IMG/VR virus record: IMGVR_UViG_3300017739_000077
Location: 1 to 28,075 of that record
Reading direction: 5' to 3' (one strand)
Origin: a virus
Length of the DNA: 28,075 nucleotides
Positions 1-6,138 of the stretch are shown one piece after another. The notes beneath the pieces were generated by a model that had not been told where the DNA came from, ran no database searches, and was given only the letters and a program-made list of their open reading frames with translations. Position 1 is the stretch's first letter, and each line of letters starts with the position of its first letter. The translations under genes were made by a program, and so were the position numbers.

Positions 1-82
1 GCTATTTTGTTGTTGACTATTAGATATAGTTAGATGTAAGGTGGTATATAACCATGACTCATTATATCGGAGGAGAAGAGAC

Positions 83-322
83 ATGACAACAGAATTGCAA
101 AAAGTTCAGGACATAGGTTCGTGGATCGAGGACGGAGATTATCGGGTAGTTAATCATCATTCTATCTTCTTGTTCTATCCACAGAATGACGAGGCTTTAC
201 AGAACCTGATTGATAACACCGATGACGAGGCACAGTTTTTGGGTAATGCCTTGGTTGTTGAACATGGGTATGTGTCTCACTTGGTAGAGTTATTGAACAA
301 CGATGGCTGGAGGATTGTGTAA
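83..322 (+). CDS. Small acidic phage protein, unknown function (79 aa)
   Basis: This is the first gene of the early cluster. I chose ATG 83 because a strong ribosome site (GGAGGAG, 69-75) sits 7 bases upstream; an in-frame GTG at 41 has no such site. The protein is acidic and soluble, without membrane segments or Cys pairs. Its C-terminal half (ALVVEHGYVSHLVELL followed by NNDGWRIV) looks like one compact alpha/beta unit of a kind found in small phage proteins, but I cannot name a family. The stop codon overlaps the next start (TAATG), so the two genes are probably translationally coupled. Coding is well supported; function is unknown. Confidence 0.8.
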   Translation: MTTELQKVQDIGSWIEDGDYRVVNHHSIFLFYPQNDEALQNLIDNTDDEAQFLGNALVVEHGYVSHLVELLNNDGWRIV

Positions 323-495
323 TGGAAAAGCTAGTTTCTTTTGATTTCACGCTAGACAATATCATCAGTGTGAAAGCCCCGAAGGGTACAGACCCTGACA
401 CATTGTTAAACCAATTGCGCGGCAAGCTGTGTGAAGTTATCAACGATGAGTGCGAAGTTTTTATGTTCGAAGGTATTTTTGAGGAGGACGAATAA
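322..495 (+). CDS. Small phage protein, unknown function (57 aa)
   Basis: A short frame beginning MEKLVSFDFTLDN and ending FEGIFEEDE, locked between neighbours by TAATG overlaps at both ends (322 and 495). That arrangement, together with the absence of a gap, is the main evidence that it is translated. The residues suggest a strand followed by a helix (DTLLNQLRGKLCEVI) and then an acidic end. There is no recognisable domain. The role is unknown; by position it is one of the early, probably host-directed genes. Confidence 0.7.
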   Translation: MEKLVSFDFTLDNIISVKAPKGTDPDTLLNQLRGKLCEVINDECEVFMFEGIFEEDE

Positions 496-917
496 TGGGT
501 ACGAGAGCGGTTTATTTTTTCGAGGATAATGACGGTATGTATGGTGTTTACAAACACTATGACGGCTATCCGCAGGGTGCGGCACATCACATCGAGGCGG
601 CAAAGGAGTGGGCATGGAAGTTTCCAAGGTTCGAGGCTGACGAATTTGCGTCCGCGTTTGTTGCGGCAAACAAGAACAAGGACGGTGGCGAGATAAGGCT
701 GATACCATTGTTTGAACACACGTCGACAAGGCAAGTAATGGAAGACCATAGATGGTGTGACTATTACTATCGCATTTCTTATGACAGTGATGTCGGGGAT
801 TTGGTGGTTCAGGTCTTTGAAAGTTTTTACGATGAGGATATCGGTGAGACAGTGTGGAAGCTGATAAATTATATGCCGCATCAACAGATGTTACGCGCAT
901 ATGCGGAGGCAAGCTGA
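495..917 (+). CDS. Conserved phage protein of the GTRAVY type (140 aa)
   Basis: The protein opens MGTRAVYFFEDNDGMYGVYK and continues with HYDGYPQGAA and PRFEADEFASAFVAANK. I recognise this pattern from uncharacterised proteins scattered through phage early regions: an N-terminal beta hairpin with aromatic residues, then a helix with the EADEFASAFVAA segment. No catalytic motif is obvious. The start overlaps the previous stop (TAATG), and the stop overlaps the next start (ATGA), so it belongs to a coupled run of genes. The conserved-family statement is from memory; the function is not known. Confidence 0.85.
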   Translation: MGTRAVYFFEDNDGMYGVYKHYDGYPQGAAHHIEAAKEWAWKFPRFEADEFASAFVAANKNKDGGEIRLIPLFEHTSTRQVMEDHRWCDYYYRISYDSDVGDLVVQVFESFYDEDIGETVWKLINYMPHQQMLRAYAEAS

Positions 918-1078
918 TGACTAAGATAACACCAACACAAGTTGAAGCATGGCTAGGCAGTGATACACTGCCTAGCGAGATACATGAAATTCTGGCTGAG
1001 TTAGCTAATGGCGAATATGACCAGAAGCAGTTAGCTAAAGACATTAGATCCTATGGGTGGGATGAAGAACATGACTAA
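917..1078 (+). CDS. Small phage protein, unknown function (53 aa)
   Basis: The start at 917 overlaps the previous stop (ATGA), which favours it over an upstream in-frame ATG at 854 that would overlap by more than 60 bases. The product begins MTKITPTQVEAWLG and is mostly helical and acidic, ending SYGWDEEHD. A near-perfect DNA palindrome (952-976) lies inside its first quarter and is described separately; it encodes LGSDTLP. A 10-base direct repeat (AGTTAGCTAA, near 1000 and 1031) is also inside the gene. No family is recognised. Confidence 0.7.
   Translation: MTKITPTQVEAWLGSDTLPSEIHEILAELANGEYDQKQLAKDIRSYGWDEEHD
952..976. repeat. Perfect 11-bp inverted repeat with a 3-nt loop
   Basis: The arms GCTAGGCAGTG (952-962) and CACTGCCTAGC (966-976) are exact reverse complements separated by ATA. 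In RNA this would be a very stable hairpin, although the 3-nt loop is tight. No T-run follows on either strand, so it is not a standard intrinsic terminator. It lies inside a coding frame 35 bases after the start codon. It may be a protein-binding site, an RNA processing or attenuation hairpin, or chance. Confidence 0.9.
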
Positions 1079-1202
1079 AAAATATAAACCTGTCGATGGC
1101 TGTGAAGAGTGCGAGTTCTACGAGAGCGCGTGTATTGAATGCATTATGTATGGCGAGGCCGAGGAGATTGAAAATGGGCAAGTTAAAACAGAAGATGATT
1201 GA
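1071..1202 (+). CDS. Cys-pair micro-protein, zinc-ribbon-like (43 aa)
   Basis: ATG 1071 lies inside the end of the previous gene, and the frame runs 43 codons. It contains two Cys pairs, C11-E-E-C14 and C21-I-E-C24, with six residues between them. That is the spacing expected of a minimal zinc-binding knuckle pair. The rest is acidic (EAEEIENGQVKTEDD). The gene is too short to be certain from length alone, but the ordered Cys pairs and the coupled position argue for a real product. Zinc binding is inferred; the function is unknown. Confidence 0.65.
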   Translation: MTKKYKPVDGCEECEFYESACIECIMYGEAEEIENGQVKTEDD

Positions 1203-1467
1203 AGAGATGGACATGGCGCGTGAGTGCGGTGACCTGCGTGGTGATGGGGTTATGTTTACCTGTCACCCGACAGACCATCTGGATTGGTCGGAGGTATCAC
1301 GTTTCATTTATCGGTTACGCGATTACTACGAGTTGGATGGTCGGGAGATTATCGAGGTTAATACCTATCACAATTCAGGCCATGACCTGATGTCTAACAC
1401 ACAAACCAAACCAGCCGAGAACGGCATAGAAATTCAGTGGAGGGAAAGTAATGTCAACACAATTTAA
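1174..1467 (+). CDS. Phage protein of unknown function (97 aa)
   Basis: I chose ATG 1174 because GAGGAG lies at 1161-1166, seven bases upstream. A second in-frame ATG at 1195 overlaps the stop of the previous gene and is a fair alternative. The product begins MGKLKQKMIEEMDMARECG, followed by a mixed segment (VMFTCHPTDHLDWSEVSRF and IYRLRDYYELDGREIIEV). No known domain can be named. Its 3' end overlaps the next gene by 17 bases. Confidence 0.75.
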   Translation: MGKLKQKMIEEMDMARECGDLRGDGVMFTCHPTDHLDWSEVSRFIYRLRDYYELDGREIIEVNTYHNSGHDLMSNTQTKPAENGIEIQWRESNVNTI

Positions 1468-1903
1468 ATCATCAGACGAAGTGGTAAAGATATTGCGGCA
1501 AGCAGACGTGGAGATTGCCACCTACAAGAGGGACGAAGGTATATTGGAACTGACCATTCCTGTTGATGACCCAGTAGAAGATTTAGAATTGGATGATTTC
1601 GAGCGTGGGTTTGTCACTGCCTTTTGCCTAGAGATAAATGATAGGGTTCGGGCTGAGTATGCAGAGTTGGGTCATGTGGATACAGAAGAGTTACCATGTG
1701 ATGATTGGTCTGAAAGGTTTTGCCGTGTGCCGTGGCATTATTCGGCATCGGGTGAAGAGCCAGAGAAGGTGTTCGATATCAATTACGGCTTCATCGAAGA
1801 CAATGGCAGTTACAGGTTTTGGGCTACGGCTTATGCGTTGAACATGAAGGACAAAGGTGATGCATGGCAAACAGATGGCAACAGTTATGTGAGGATAGTG
1901 TAA
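1451..1903 (+). CDS. Acidic phage protein of unknown function (150 aa)
   Basis: The start has a clear ribosome site (GGAGGG just upstream of ATG 1451). The product is soluble and acidic: an N-terminal helix (SSDEVVKILRQADVEIATY), an acidic middle (DDPVEDLELDDFERG), then aromatic-rich segments (DWSERFCRVPWHY, GSYRFWATAYALN). No motif allows a functional call. The stop overlaps the next start (TAATG at 1903), continuing the coupled run. It is one of the two longest genes of the early cluster before the helicase. Confidence 0.85.
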   Translation: MSTQFKSSDEVVKILRQADVEIATYKRDEGILELTIPVDDPVEDLELDDFERGFVTAFCLEINDRVRAEYAELGHVDTEELPCDDWSERFCRVPWHYSASGEEPEKVFDINYGFIEDNGSYRFWATAYALNMKDKGDAWQTDGNSYVRIV

Positions 1904-2166
1904 TGGGTGTACATGATAAAAGCTTTAAGCGAATACAGAACAGACGCATCGTGTTGGATTTAGTGGATGGTCAGACAGGTGACCCTCGCTTGGCAGAAGA
2001 GGCTGTGTTCTACTTTGGGGATGACCCATTTATTATGACGCCTGTCGATATCAAGCATGGTGATACAACGTATCATTTCACAAAGATATTTATGATGGGG
2101 CGCGAGTTCATCGTGACGATGGGCTTGGAAGATTTAAACTACGCATTGTTTCATGAGGAGATGTAG
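1903..2166 (+). CDS. Small phage protein, unknown function (87 aa)
   Basis: ATG 1903 overlaps the previous stop and is preferred over an in-frame ATG at 1864, which lies inside the upstream gene. The sequence begins MGVHDKSFKRIQNRRIVLDL, basic at first, then with beta-type segments (AEEAVFYFGDD, TTYHFTKIFMMGREFIVTMG) and an acidic end. It has no Cys pairs or membrane segments, and no family is recognised. Confidence 0.75.
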   Translation: MGVHDKSFKRIQNRRIVLDLVDGQTGDPRLAEEAVFYFGDDPFIMTPVDIKHGDTTYHFTKIFMMGREFIVTMGLEDLNYALFHEEM

Positions 2167-2167
2167 A

Positions 2168-2398
2168 ATGCTTAATAAACGTGGAAGACCAAAGAAAGTT
2201 AAGACTGTACAGGTAAAGCTAACAGAAGCAGAAATTTCTACCCTGCTTAACTTAGTAGACCTGCGGCACGACAAGCTATTGGAAGATGGGTATGAGGATG
2301 ACTGGGCTTTTACGCAGGATGCATACCCTCAAATGGCGCGGATATACACCATTGGCGCGAAGTTGTTTGAACTGAAAAGGAAGGTGCAAGATGCCTAG
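2168..2398 (+). CDS. Small protein with an N-terminal AT-hook-like motif (76 aa)
   Basis: The start ATG 2168 follows the previous stop directly; GAGGAG at 2155-2160 can serve as its ribosome site. Residues 3-11 (NKRGRPKKV) contain the R-G-R-P core flanked by lysines that defines AT-hook motifs, which insert into the minor groove of AT-rich DNA. The remainder is helical (VKLTEAEISTLLNLVDLRHD, IYTIGAKLFELKRKV). A DNA-binding early protein, perhaps aimed at the host chromosome or a promoter, is a reasonable inference. A short basic match of this kind can also occur by chance. Confidence 0.75.
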   Translation: MLNKRGRPKKVKTVQVKLTEAEISTLLNLVDLRHDKLLEDGYEDDWAFTQDAYPQMARIYTIGAKLFELKRKVQDA

Positions 2399-2786
2399 AA
2401 TATACATCACATGGGAATGGGAAGAAGCCTTTGAAAAGTTCGGGTTCGGGGATGGCGATGGCTGGAACGGAACGCATGAGGTTGAAGGTGAGATTGAAAG
2501 CCTTGGCTATGAGGTCGAGACGGATAGCTGGGGCTGTCACAATTACATGATCTTTGACATCAAGAAGGACGGCAAGTCCATCCTGTTTCCCGAAGGCAAT
2601 GAAATCGGCAATCGTCTAGATGACTGGTTGCCAGAGGTAGAACAAAGGATCAAGGATCGAGGTCCAAGGAATCCGAACGTGGAACCATTGGGCTATGAGC
2701 CAGCGCGTAATTACTTGCCGAACGATATCATTGAACATCTGGACAAGGTATTCAACGAGGAGTGGGAGGATGATTATTATGCGTAG
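2391..2786 (+). CDS. Acidic phage protein of unknown function (131 aa)
   Basis: It overlaps the previous gene by 8 bases. The sequence is Trp- and acid-rich (ITWEWEEAFEKFGFGDGDGW), with a central segment resembling a small alpha/beta fold (DSWGCHNYMIFDIKKDGKS) and a very acidic C-terminus (FNEEWEDDYYA). Strong acidity and small size are common among phage DNA-mimic and inhibitor proteins, but nothing here proves that role. No family is recognised. The stop overlaps the next start. Confidence 0.85.
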   Translation: MPRIYITWEWEEAFEKFGFGDGDGWNGTHEVEGEIESLGYEVETDSWGCHNYMIFDIKKDGKSILFPEGNEIGNRLDDWLPEVEQRIKDRGPRNPNVEPLGYEPARNYLPNDIIEHLDKVFNEEWEDDYYA

Positions 2787-2964
2787 GGCGGCGGACATGA
2801 CAGTCGAGGAGTTCAAGGCGCATCTCAAACGACAGATGGATGAAGTGCTGCATTTTGATAACTATCGTGATGGGCAGAGACGCGCAACTAGGACGCAACA
2901 AACATACTCAACGAAGGTGGCTATGCAACGTGGGCGGACTAGCAAGTGGGGGTATTTTGGATGA
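2779..2964 (+). CDS. Small basic phage protein (61 aa)
   Basis: ATG 2779 is placed 9 bases after GGAGG (2765-2769) and overlaps the previous stop; an in-frame ATG at 2770 would sit on top of that ribosome site. The product starts MRRAADMTVEEFKAHLKRQM and turns strongly basic (DGQRRATRTQQ, MQRGRTSKWGYFG), which suggests nucleic-acid contact. That is inference from charge only. Its stop overlaps the next start (ATGA at 2961). Confidence 0.7.
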   Translation: MRRAADMTVEEFKAHLKRQMDEVLHFDNYRDGQRRATRTQQTYSTKVAMQRGRTSKWGYFG

Positions 2965-3086
2965 TACATTGCAGAAAGTGTGCCAAAAAGGCTATCGTCA
3001 TAGAGCAGGGGTGGTATTACTGTTGCGAATGTTGGATGAAAATATTTGGAGGAAAGTTTCGTGCAGTCACGGATGAAAAAAAGTAG
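2961..3086 (+). CDS. Cys-pair micro-protein, zinc-ribbon-like (41 aa)
   Basis: The start overlaps the previous stop (ATGA). The product, beginning MIHCRKCAKKAIVIEQG, carries C4-x2-C7 and then a C21-C22-x-C24 cluster, separated by a short strand segment (AIVIEQGWYY). This is the layout of a minimal zinc ribbon. The C-terminus is basic (KIFGGKFRAVTDEKK). It is the second of three Cys-pair products in this early cluster. Zinc binding and any regulatory role are inferred; it is short enough that translation needs confirmation. Confidence 0.65.
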   Translation: MIHCRKCAKKAIVIEQGWYYCCECWMKIFGGKFRAVTDEKK

Positions 3087-3279
3087 ACACAACGCCACAA
3101 AGTATAAGGTGCTGGTGGCTGTGGAATGCATCAAGGAATATAAAGTGGTGGCGCGAGACAAGGAAGAGGCTAGCGCATTTGCAGAGGCCAGAGCCATGAA
3201 AAACAACAACAGCCTTGCGGTAAAAGGATATGTCGTGGGGGATGTTGAAACAGCCTTGGTAGAGGAACTAAAGAAATGA
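3061..3279 (+). CDS. Small phage protein with a beta-alpha segment (72 aa)
   Basis: Two starts compete. GTG 3061 has a strong ribosome site 8 bases upstream (GGAGG, 3048-3052). ATG 3073 has none, and I prefer the GTG. The protein has a basic N-terminus (SRMKKSRHNATKYK), then a strand-helix-strand pattern (YKVLVAVECIKEYKVVARD, EEASAFAEARAM, VVGDVETALVEELKK). The strand plus 'EEA' helix is loosely reminiscent of DpnD/PcfM-like small proteins, but the match is weak and I would not transfer a function. Confidence 0.7.
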   Translation: MQSRMKKSRHNATKYKVLVAVECIKEYKVVARDKEEASAFAEARAMKNNNSLAVKGYVVGDVETALVEELKK

Positions 3280-3554
3280 AGACGGAAAAAGAAAAGGCGG
3301 ACAAGGCATCAGATTTGGTAATGGATTTGCTCGACCAGATGAAAGAGTTGGATCTAGACCCAGACTATGCGGCCTTTGTCATGCTGTCTACGGGCGCAGG
3401 ACTGGCGATAGCCAGCAATCGTGACTCGCCTATCGTGGTTAATCAGCTTATCGCAACAGCGTTGCTGGTAGCAAATCAAAACGTCCTGGGGGCAGAAGCC
3501 GACCAAGAGGAAGATGAAGATGAGGAGGGGGATACAGATGAAACATTTCACTGA
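3276..3554 (+). CDS. Helical protein with a highly acidic tail (92 aa)
   Basis: The start overlaps the previous stop (ATGA). The sequence has a charged N-terminal helix (KTEKEKADKASDLVMDLLDQ), a hydrophobic Ala/Leu-rich centre (VNQLIATALLVANQNVLG), and ends in an almost uninterrupted Asp/Glu run (DQEEDEDEEGDTDETF). The hydrophobic part is too short and too mixed for a confident membrane call. Such tails occur in nucleic-acid mimic and chaperone-like proteins. The function is unknown. Confidence 0.75.
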   Translation: MKTEKEKADKASDLVMDLLDQMKELDLDPDYAAFVMLSTGAGLAIASNRDSPIVVNQLIATALLVANQNVLGAEADQEEDEDEEGDTDETFH

Positions 3555-3915
3555 TGGCGATGGGTCATGGCAAATGCGGTTGGACGCAGGTCGCTGTCCC
3601 AAATGTTGTAGCAAACTTACGTTGAGTAAAGTAGACGGAACTATCTTTTGCGATGTATGTGGCCTTGAGGTTGTTGACAGTTCGATAGTATTTGATACTA
3701 TATCAAATAGGGACAAGGAGTCTGAGATGGAAACACATTTAATGCCTGACGAACAAACTATCGCGGACAAAGAACCGAGGATGCAGTGGCAAGAAGCAGT
3801 GTCTTTGATCGAAGGTATTCTATTGGATGAAGCCGAAGACATAGAAAAGCAGGACGGCAATCCTGAGTTAGCGAACGAAGTCCGTGCCGCATGGCATAGA
3901 ATTTTACAGGGGTAA
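3538..3915 (+). CDS. Zinc-ribbon protein with helical C-terminal part (125 aa)
   Basis: I chose ATG 3538 because AGGAGGGGG precedes it; upstream in-frame ATGs lie inside the previous gene. The N-terminal part has a complete four-Cys ribbon, C20-P-K-C23 and C38-D-V-C41 with 14 residues between, of the TFIIB or RNA polymerase accessory type. The C-terminal half is helical and acidic (MQWQEAVSLIEGILLDEAED). At residue 64 there is a second in-frame ATG (3727) with its own AAGGAG and an upstream promoter-like element, so the helical half may also be made alone. A transcription-related role is plausible but inferred. Confidence 0.8.
   Translation: MKHFTDGDGSWQMRLDAGRCPKCCSKLTLSKVDGTIFCDVCGLEVVDSSIVFDTISNRDKESEMETHLMPDEQTIADKEPRMQWQEAVSLIEGILLDEAEDIEKQDGNPELANEVRAAWHRILQG
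3674..3701 (+). promoter_or_regulatory. Internal promoter-like element with operator-like palindrome
   Basis: TTGACA (3674-3679) is followed after 16 bases by TACTAT (3696-3701), a plausible sigma-70-type pair. A perfect inverted repeat, ATAGTAT and ATACTAT around TTG (3685-3701), fills the spacer and covers the -10. AAGGAG (3715-3720) and an in-frame ATG (3727) follow. The element lies inside the zinc-ribbon gene, so coding constraint or chance cannot be ruled out. Confidence 0.45.
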
Positions 3916-3917
3916 TT

Positions 3918-4154
3918 ATGTCGGACGATAACGTAGTTTATCTGCACAGTAAACTTGTGTTCAAAGCAGACCCAGTTCCAACAGTGTGTGAACTTGCAGG
4001 AAAGATCCTAAAGGATGTGGTTATCATGGGGGAGGCAGAGGATGGGACTATCAAGATGATGACAACCCAGCCCGACCCCGCAGAAATTTTATTTTATTTG
4101 GAGTCTGCCAAGTTTGCTATCATGGCAGGAGGAGGATTGGATGACGGAGATTAA
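3918..4154 (+). CDS. Conserved-type small phage protein (78 aa)
   Basis: The gene begins two bases after the previous stop and starts MSDDNVVYLHSKLVFK. The rest includes VPTVCELAGKILKDVVIMG, then a strand pair (EDGTIKMMTTQ) and a helix (PAEILFYLESAKFAIM). The pattern is familiar to me from small proteins next to phage helicases, but no function has been attached to it that I know of. It overlaps the next gene by 14 bases. Confidence 0.8.
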   Translation: MSDDNVVYLHSKLVFKADPVPTVCELAGKILKDVVIMGEAEDGTIKMMTTQPDPAEILFYLESAKFAIMAGGGLDDGD

Positions 4155-4326
4155 TGTAAGCACTGCTGACTTTTTAGATGTGTGTGAATTGTATTACAAG
4201 GGCAAGGTCAACATCGAAGAGGCTACGGCTATGATTTGGGGCATACTTCCTGAACTAAAAGAGGAAGCTATTATGGATATGCTGGAGGGTTTCGAACGGG
4301 ACAACGTAGTTCCTTTCGGAAAATAA
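4141..4326 (+). CDS. Small acidic helical protein upstream of the helicase (61 aa)
   Basis: ATG 4141 has an excellent ribosome site (GGAGGAGG just upstream). The product is mainly helical (TADFLDVCELYYKGKVNIEE, LKEEAIMDMLEGFERD) and ends DNVVPFGK. Its stop is four bases before the helicase start, so it belongs to the same transcript. It could be a partner or regulator of the helicase, but that rests on position only. Confidence 0.75.
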   Translation: MTEINVSTADFLDVCELYYKGKVNIEEATAMIWGILPELKEEAIMDMLEGFERDNVVPFGK

Positions 4327-4330
4327 TAAA

Positions 4331-5788
4331 ATGTTCAAGTACAAAACAAAACCATACGCGCACCAAGAGACTGCGCTACAGAAGTCCTATAACAAAAAGA
4401 ACTACGGTTACTTTATGGAGATGGGTTGTGGCAAATCAAAGGTTCTCATCGACAACATCACTTGGCTCTACGAGGAGGGTGAGATCGACACCGCTATCGT
4501 CGTCGCACCCAAAGGAGTCTATCGCAACTGGCAGATATCAGAGATACCGACTCATTTACCAGAGGACATTGAACACGAGGTATATGTTTGGAGTGCGAAC
4601 CCAAACAAAAATCAACGTGAAAAGCTGTCCGCTGGGGTTGAGGAGCGTAAGAAGCTCCGCATTCTATTGGTCAACGTGGAGGGGTTTGGCGCGTCGAAAA
4701 AGGTTGCTCAATATGTGGAGCATTTTACACGAGGTTCGTGTTTCCTACTTGCGGTTGATGAGAGCACAACTATTAAGAACCCCAAAGCCAAGAGGACTAA
4801 GGCTCTGGTTAGCCTTGGTCAGAGTGCAGCGTACAAGCGTATACTTACCGGGTCGCCCGTTACTAAATCGCCTATGGATCTCTACGCGCAATGCGGATTC
4901 ATGGACAAGAAACTACTCGGCTTCGACAGCTACTATTCGTTCCAAGGACGATACGCTATCACGAGAACTCAACGCATGGGTTCGCACAGTTTCCAGCAGA
5001 TTGTGGGCTATCGCAACCTTGAAGAACTATCGGACAGGCTGACAGGCTTTTCCTATCGGGTGACCAAGGACGATGCTTTGGATTTACCTGACAAGGTTTA
5101 CACTACCCGCGAAGTAATGATGTCTAAGGAACAGCTAGAGTACTATCACTCTATCAAGACAGCGGCTATCGCTCTGCTAGATGATGGTCAGTTGGTGTCG
5201 GCACCAGCAGTCATGACCCAGTTACTGCGCCTACAGCAGGTGTTGTGTGGGCATCTGATGACGGACGATGGAGAGTTAGTCGAGTTCCCAACCAGACGCA
5301 TTGACGCCCTCCTGGACACGGTTAACGAGATGTCTGGTAAGGTAATCATCTGGTCTAGGTTTCGGTATGACATAAGAAAGATAGAGGCAGAACTAGCCAA
5401 GGTTCACGGACCGAGTTCCGTTGTCACATATTATGGGGACACCAGTGATGAGGACAGGCAGACGGCTGTTCGCAGGTTCCAGTTCGAAGATGCAAGGTTC
5501 TTCGTGGCGAACCCACAGACAGCGGGTTATGGTTTGACGTTAACTGCGGCAACAAATGTAATCTATTATGCCAATGATTTTAATCTGGAGACTCGCGTCC
5601 AGTCAGAGGATCGGGCACATCGGATTGGTCAGAATCATTCTGTGACGTATGTGGATCTGGTGACAAAGGGGACGGTGGACGTTCATATTGTGAAGACTCT
5701 TCGGAACAAGATTGATTTGTCTGCAAAGACGTTGGGTGAAGAAGCGCGTCAATGGTTGGAACTTGACCCCCGCAAAAGTGCTGATTAG
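4331..5788 (+). CDS. SNF2-type superfamily 2 DNA helicase/translocase (485 aa)
   Basis: This is an ATP-driven double-strand DNA translocase used by phages in replication or recombination. Visible motifs, in order: I/Walker A M31-GCGKS (K35), II D143-E-S-T, III T173-G-S, a second RecA-like domain beginning at KVIIWSRF (337-344), V A398-GYGLTLTAA, and VI Q424 to Q434, including R428, H430 and R431 (SEDRAHRIGQ). RIGQ is diagnostic for the SNF2 group. At 485 aa it is a minimal helicase core without accessory domains. The ribosome site is weak (GGAAAA), so translation may depend on the upstream gene, whose stop lies 4 bases before the start. The gene ends in a terminator hairpin, separating it from the replication block. 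Confidence 0.95.
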   Translation: MFKYKTKPYAHQETALQKSYNKKNYGYFMEMGCGKSKVLIDNITWLYEEGEIDTAIVVAPKGVYRNWQISEIPTHLPEDIEHEVYVWSANPNKNQREKLSAGVEERKKLRILLVNVEGFGASKKVAQYVEHFTRGSCFLLAVDESTTIKNPKAKRTKALVSLGQSAAYKRILTGSPVTKSPMDLYAQCGFMDKKLLGFDSYYSFQGRYAITRTQRMGSHSFQQIVGYRNLEELSDRLTGFSYRVTKDDALDLPDKVYTTREVMMSKEQLEYYHSIKTAAIALLDDGQLVSAPAVMTQLLRLQQVLCGHLMTDDGELVEFPTRRIDALLDTVNEMSGKVIIWSRFRYDIRKIEAELAKVHGPSSVVTYYGDTSDEDRQTAVRRFQFEDARFFVANPQTAGYGLTLTAATNVIYYANDFNLETRVQSEDRAHRIGQNHSVTYVDLVTKGTVDVHIVKTLRNKIDLSAKTLGEEARQWLELDPRKSAD

Positions 5789-6131
5789 CTATTTTGTTTG
5801 CGGCGTTTTTAGTGCCTTGGGCTGTGGGAAATCGGGATAGTTGATGTGGATACAGTGCACACTTCTCGGACTCTAGGTCTACATACAGAAGTCGAACACC
5901 AAGTTTTTGTTGAGTTGGTTTTAACATTCGTGAGATTATCGAGCCGTCTTTTCTGCGGCCTACAGTCTTCACATCAAACAAAAGAAATTCACCTTTAGGG
6001 GTGAGTGCGATAAGGTCGATAGGACCTTGTTCAATAAAAGGAGCATAGACGTAACAGTTTTGTGAGATTAACCATTGAGCCGCGATTAGTTCAGAGCGTT
6101 TACCGTCTCTAACTTTATGATCTGGTCTCAT
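5580..6131 (-). CDS. PD-(D/E)XK-type nuclease with antisense C-terminal tail (183 aa)
   Basis: Residues 10-60 carry the PD-(D/E)XK nuclease core. There is a helix with E14 (GKRSELIAAQWLIS), then P37-I-D39 after EQG, then D53-V-K55 at the end of a strand (GEFLLFDVKT). This resembles Holliday-junction-resolvase-like and VSR-like folds; substrate and polarity cannot be told. The core ends near residue 105. Residues 115-183 are read antisense to the last 209 bases of the helicase gene and are Ser/Pro/Asp/Gln-rich, probably disordered. It is the only minus-strand gene between 83 and 13854, and it is divergent from a ribbon-helix-helix gene. The ribosome site is weak (AAGTAAGA). The nuclease call is good; the extent of the tail is uncertain. 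Confidence 0.8.
   Translation of the reverse strand: MRPDHKVRDGKRSELIAAQWLISQNCYVYAPFIEQGPIDLIALTPKGEFLLFDVKTVGRRKDGSIISRMLKPTQQKLGVRLLYVDLESEKCALYPHQLSRFPTAQGTKNAANKIANQHFCGGQVPTIDALLHPTSLQTNQSCSEESSQYERPPSPLSPDPHTSQNDSDQSDVPDPLTGRESPD
5770..5810 (+). terminator. Intrinsic terminator at the end of the helicase gene
   Basis: CCGCAAA (5770-5776) pairs with TTTGCGG (5797-5803), with a small inner hairpin GCT-GATT-AGC, and CG plus five T (5806-5810) follow. The stop codon of the helicase lies in the loop. Only the + strand has the T-run, so it should end early-cluster transcription before the opposing nuclease gene. Confidence 0.7.
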
Positions 6132-6138
6132 ATCTTAC

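Noticed and set aside
13-40. Possible promoter TTGACT followed by TGTAAG at the left edge
   Set aside because: The -10 match is poor, and the true upstream context is outside the window.
1000-1040. Direct repeat AGTTAGCTAA near 1000 and 1031, considered as a possible iteron
   Set aside because: Only two copies, inside a coding frame, with no third unit or AT-rich tract.
162-1044. Long minus-strand open frames (240 and 212 codons) opposite the first small genes
   Set aside because: No ribosome sites, Ser/His/Arg-rich shadow composition, and they oppose well-coupled + strand genes.
3354-3947. Minus-strand open frame of 197 codons
   Set aside because: Antisense to three supported genes, including the zinc ribbon; no start signal or recognisable motif.
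4428-5042. Second-frame + strand reading of 204 codons within the helicase
   Set aside because: The helicase motifs are in the other frame; this one is Arg/Ser-rich shadow sequence without a ribosome site.
1-5799. Shared GCTATTTTGTT at positions 1 and 5788, considered as a possible terminal or attachment repeat
   Set aside because: 11-base repeats are expected many times by chance in 28 kb; no integrase and no longer homology around either copy.
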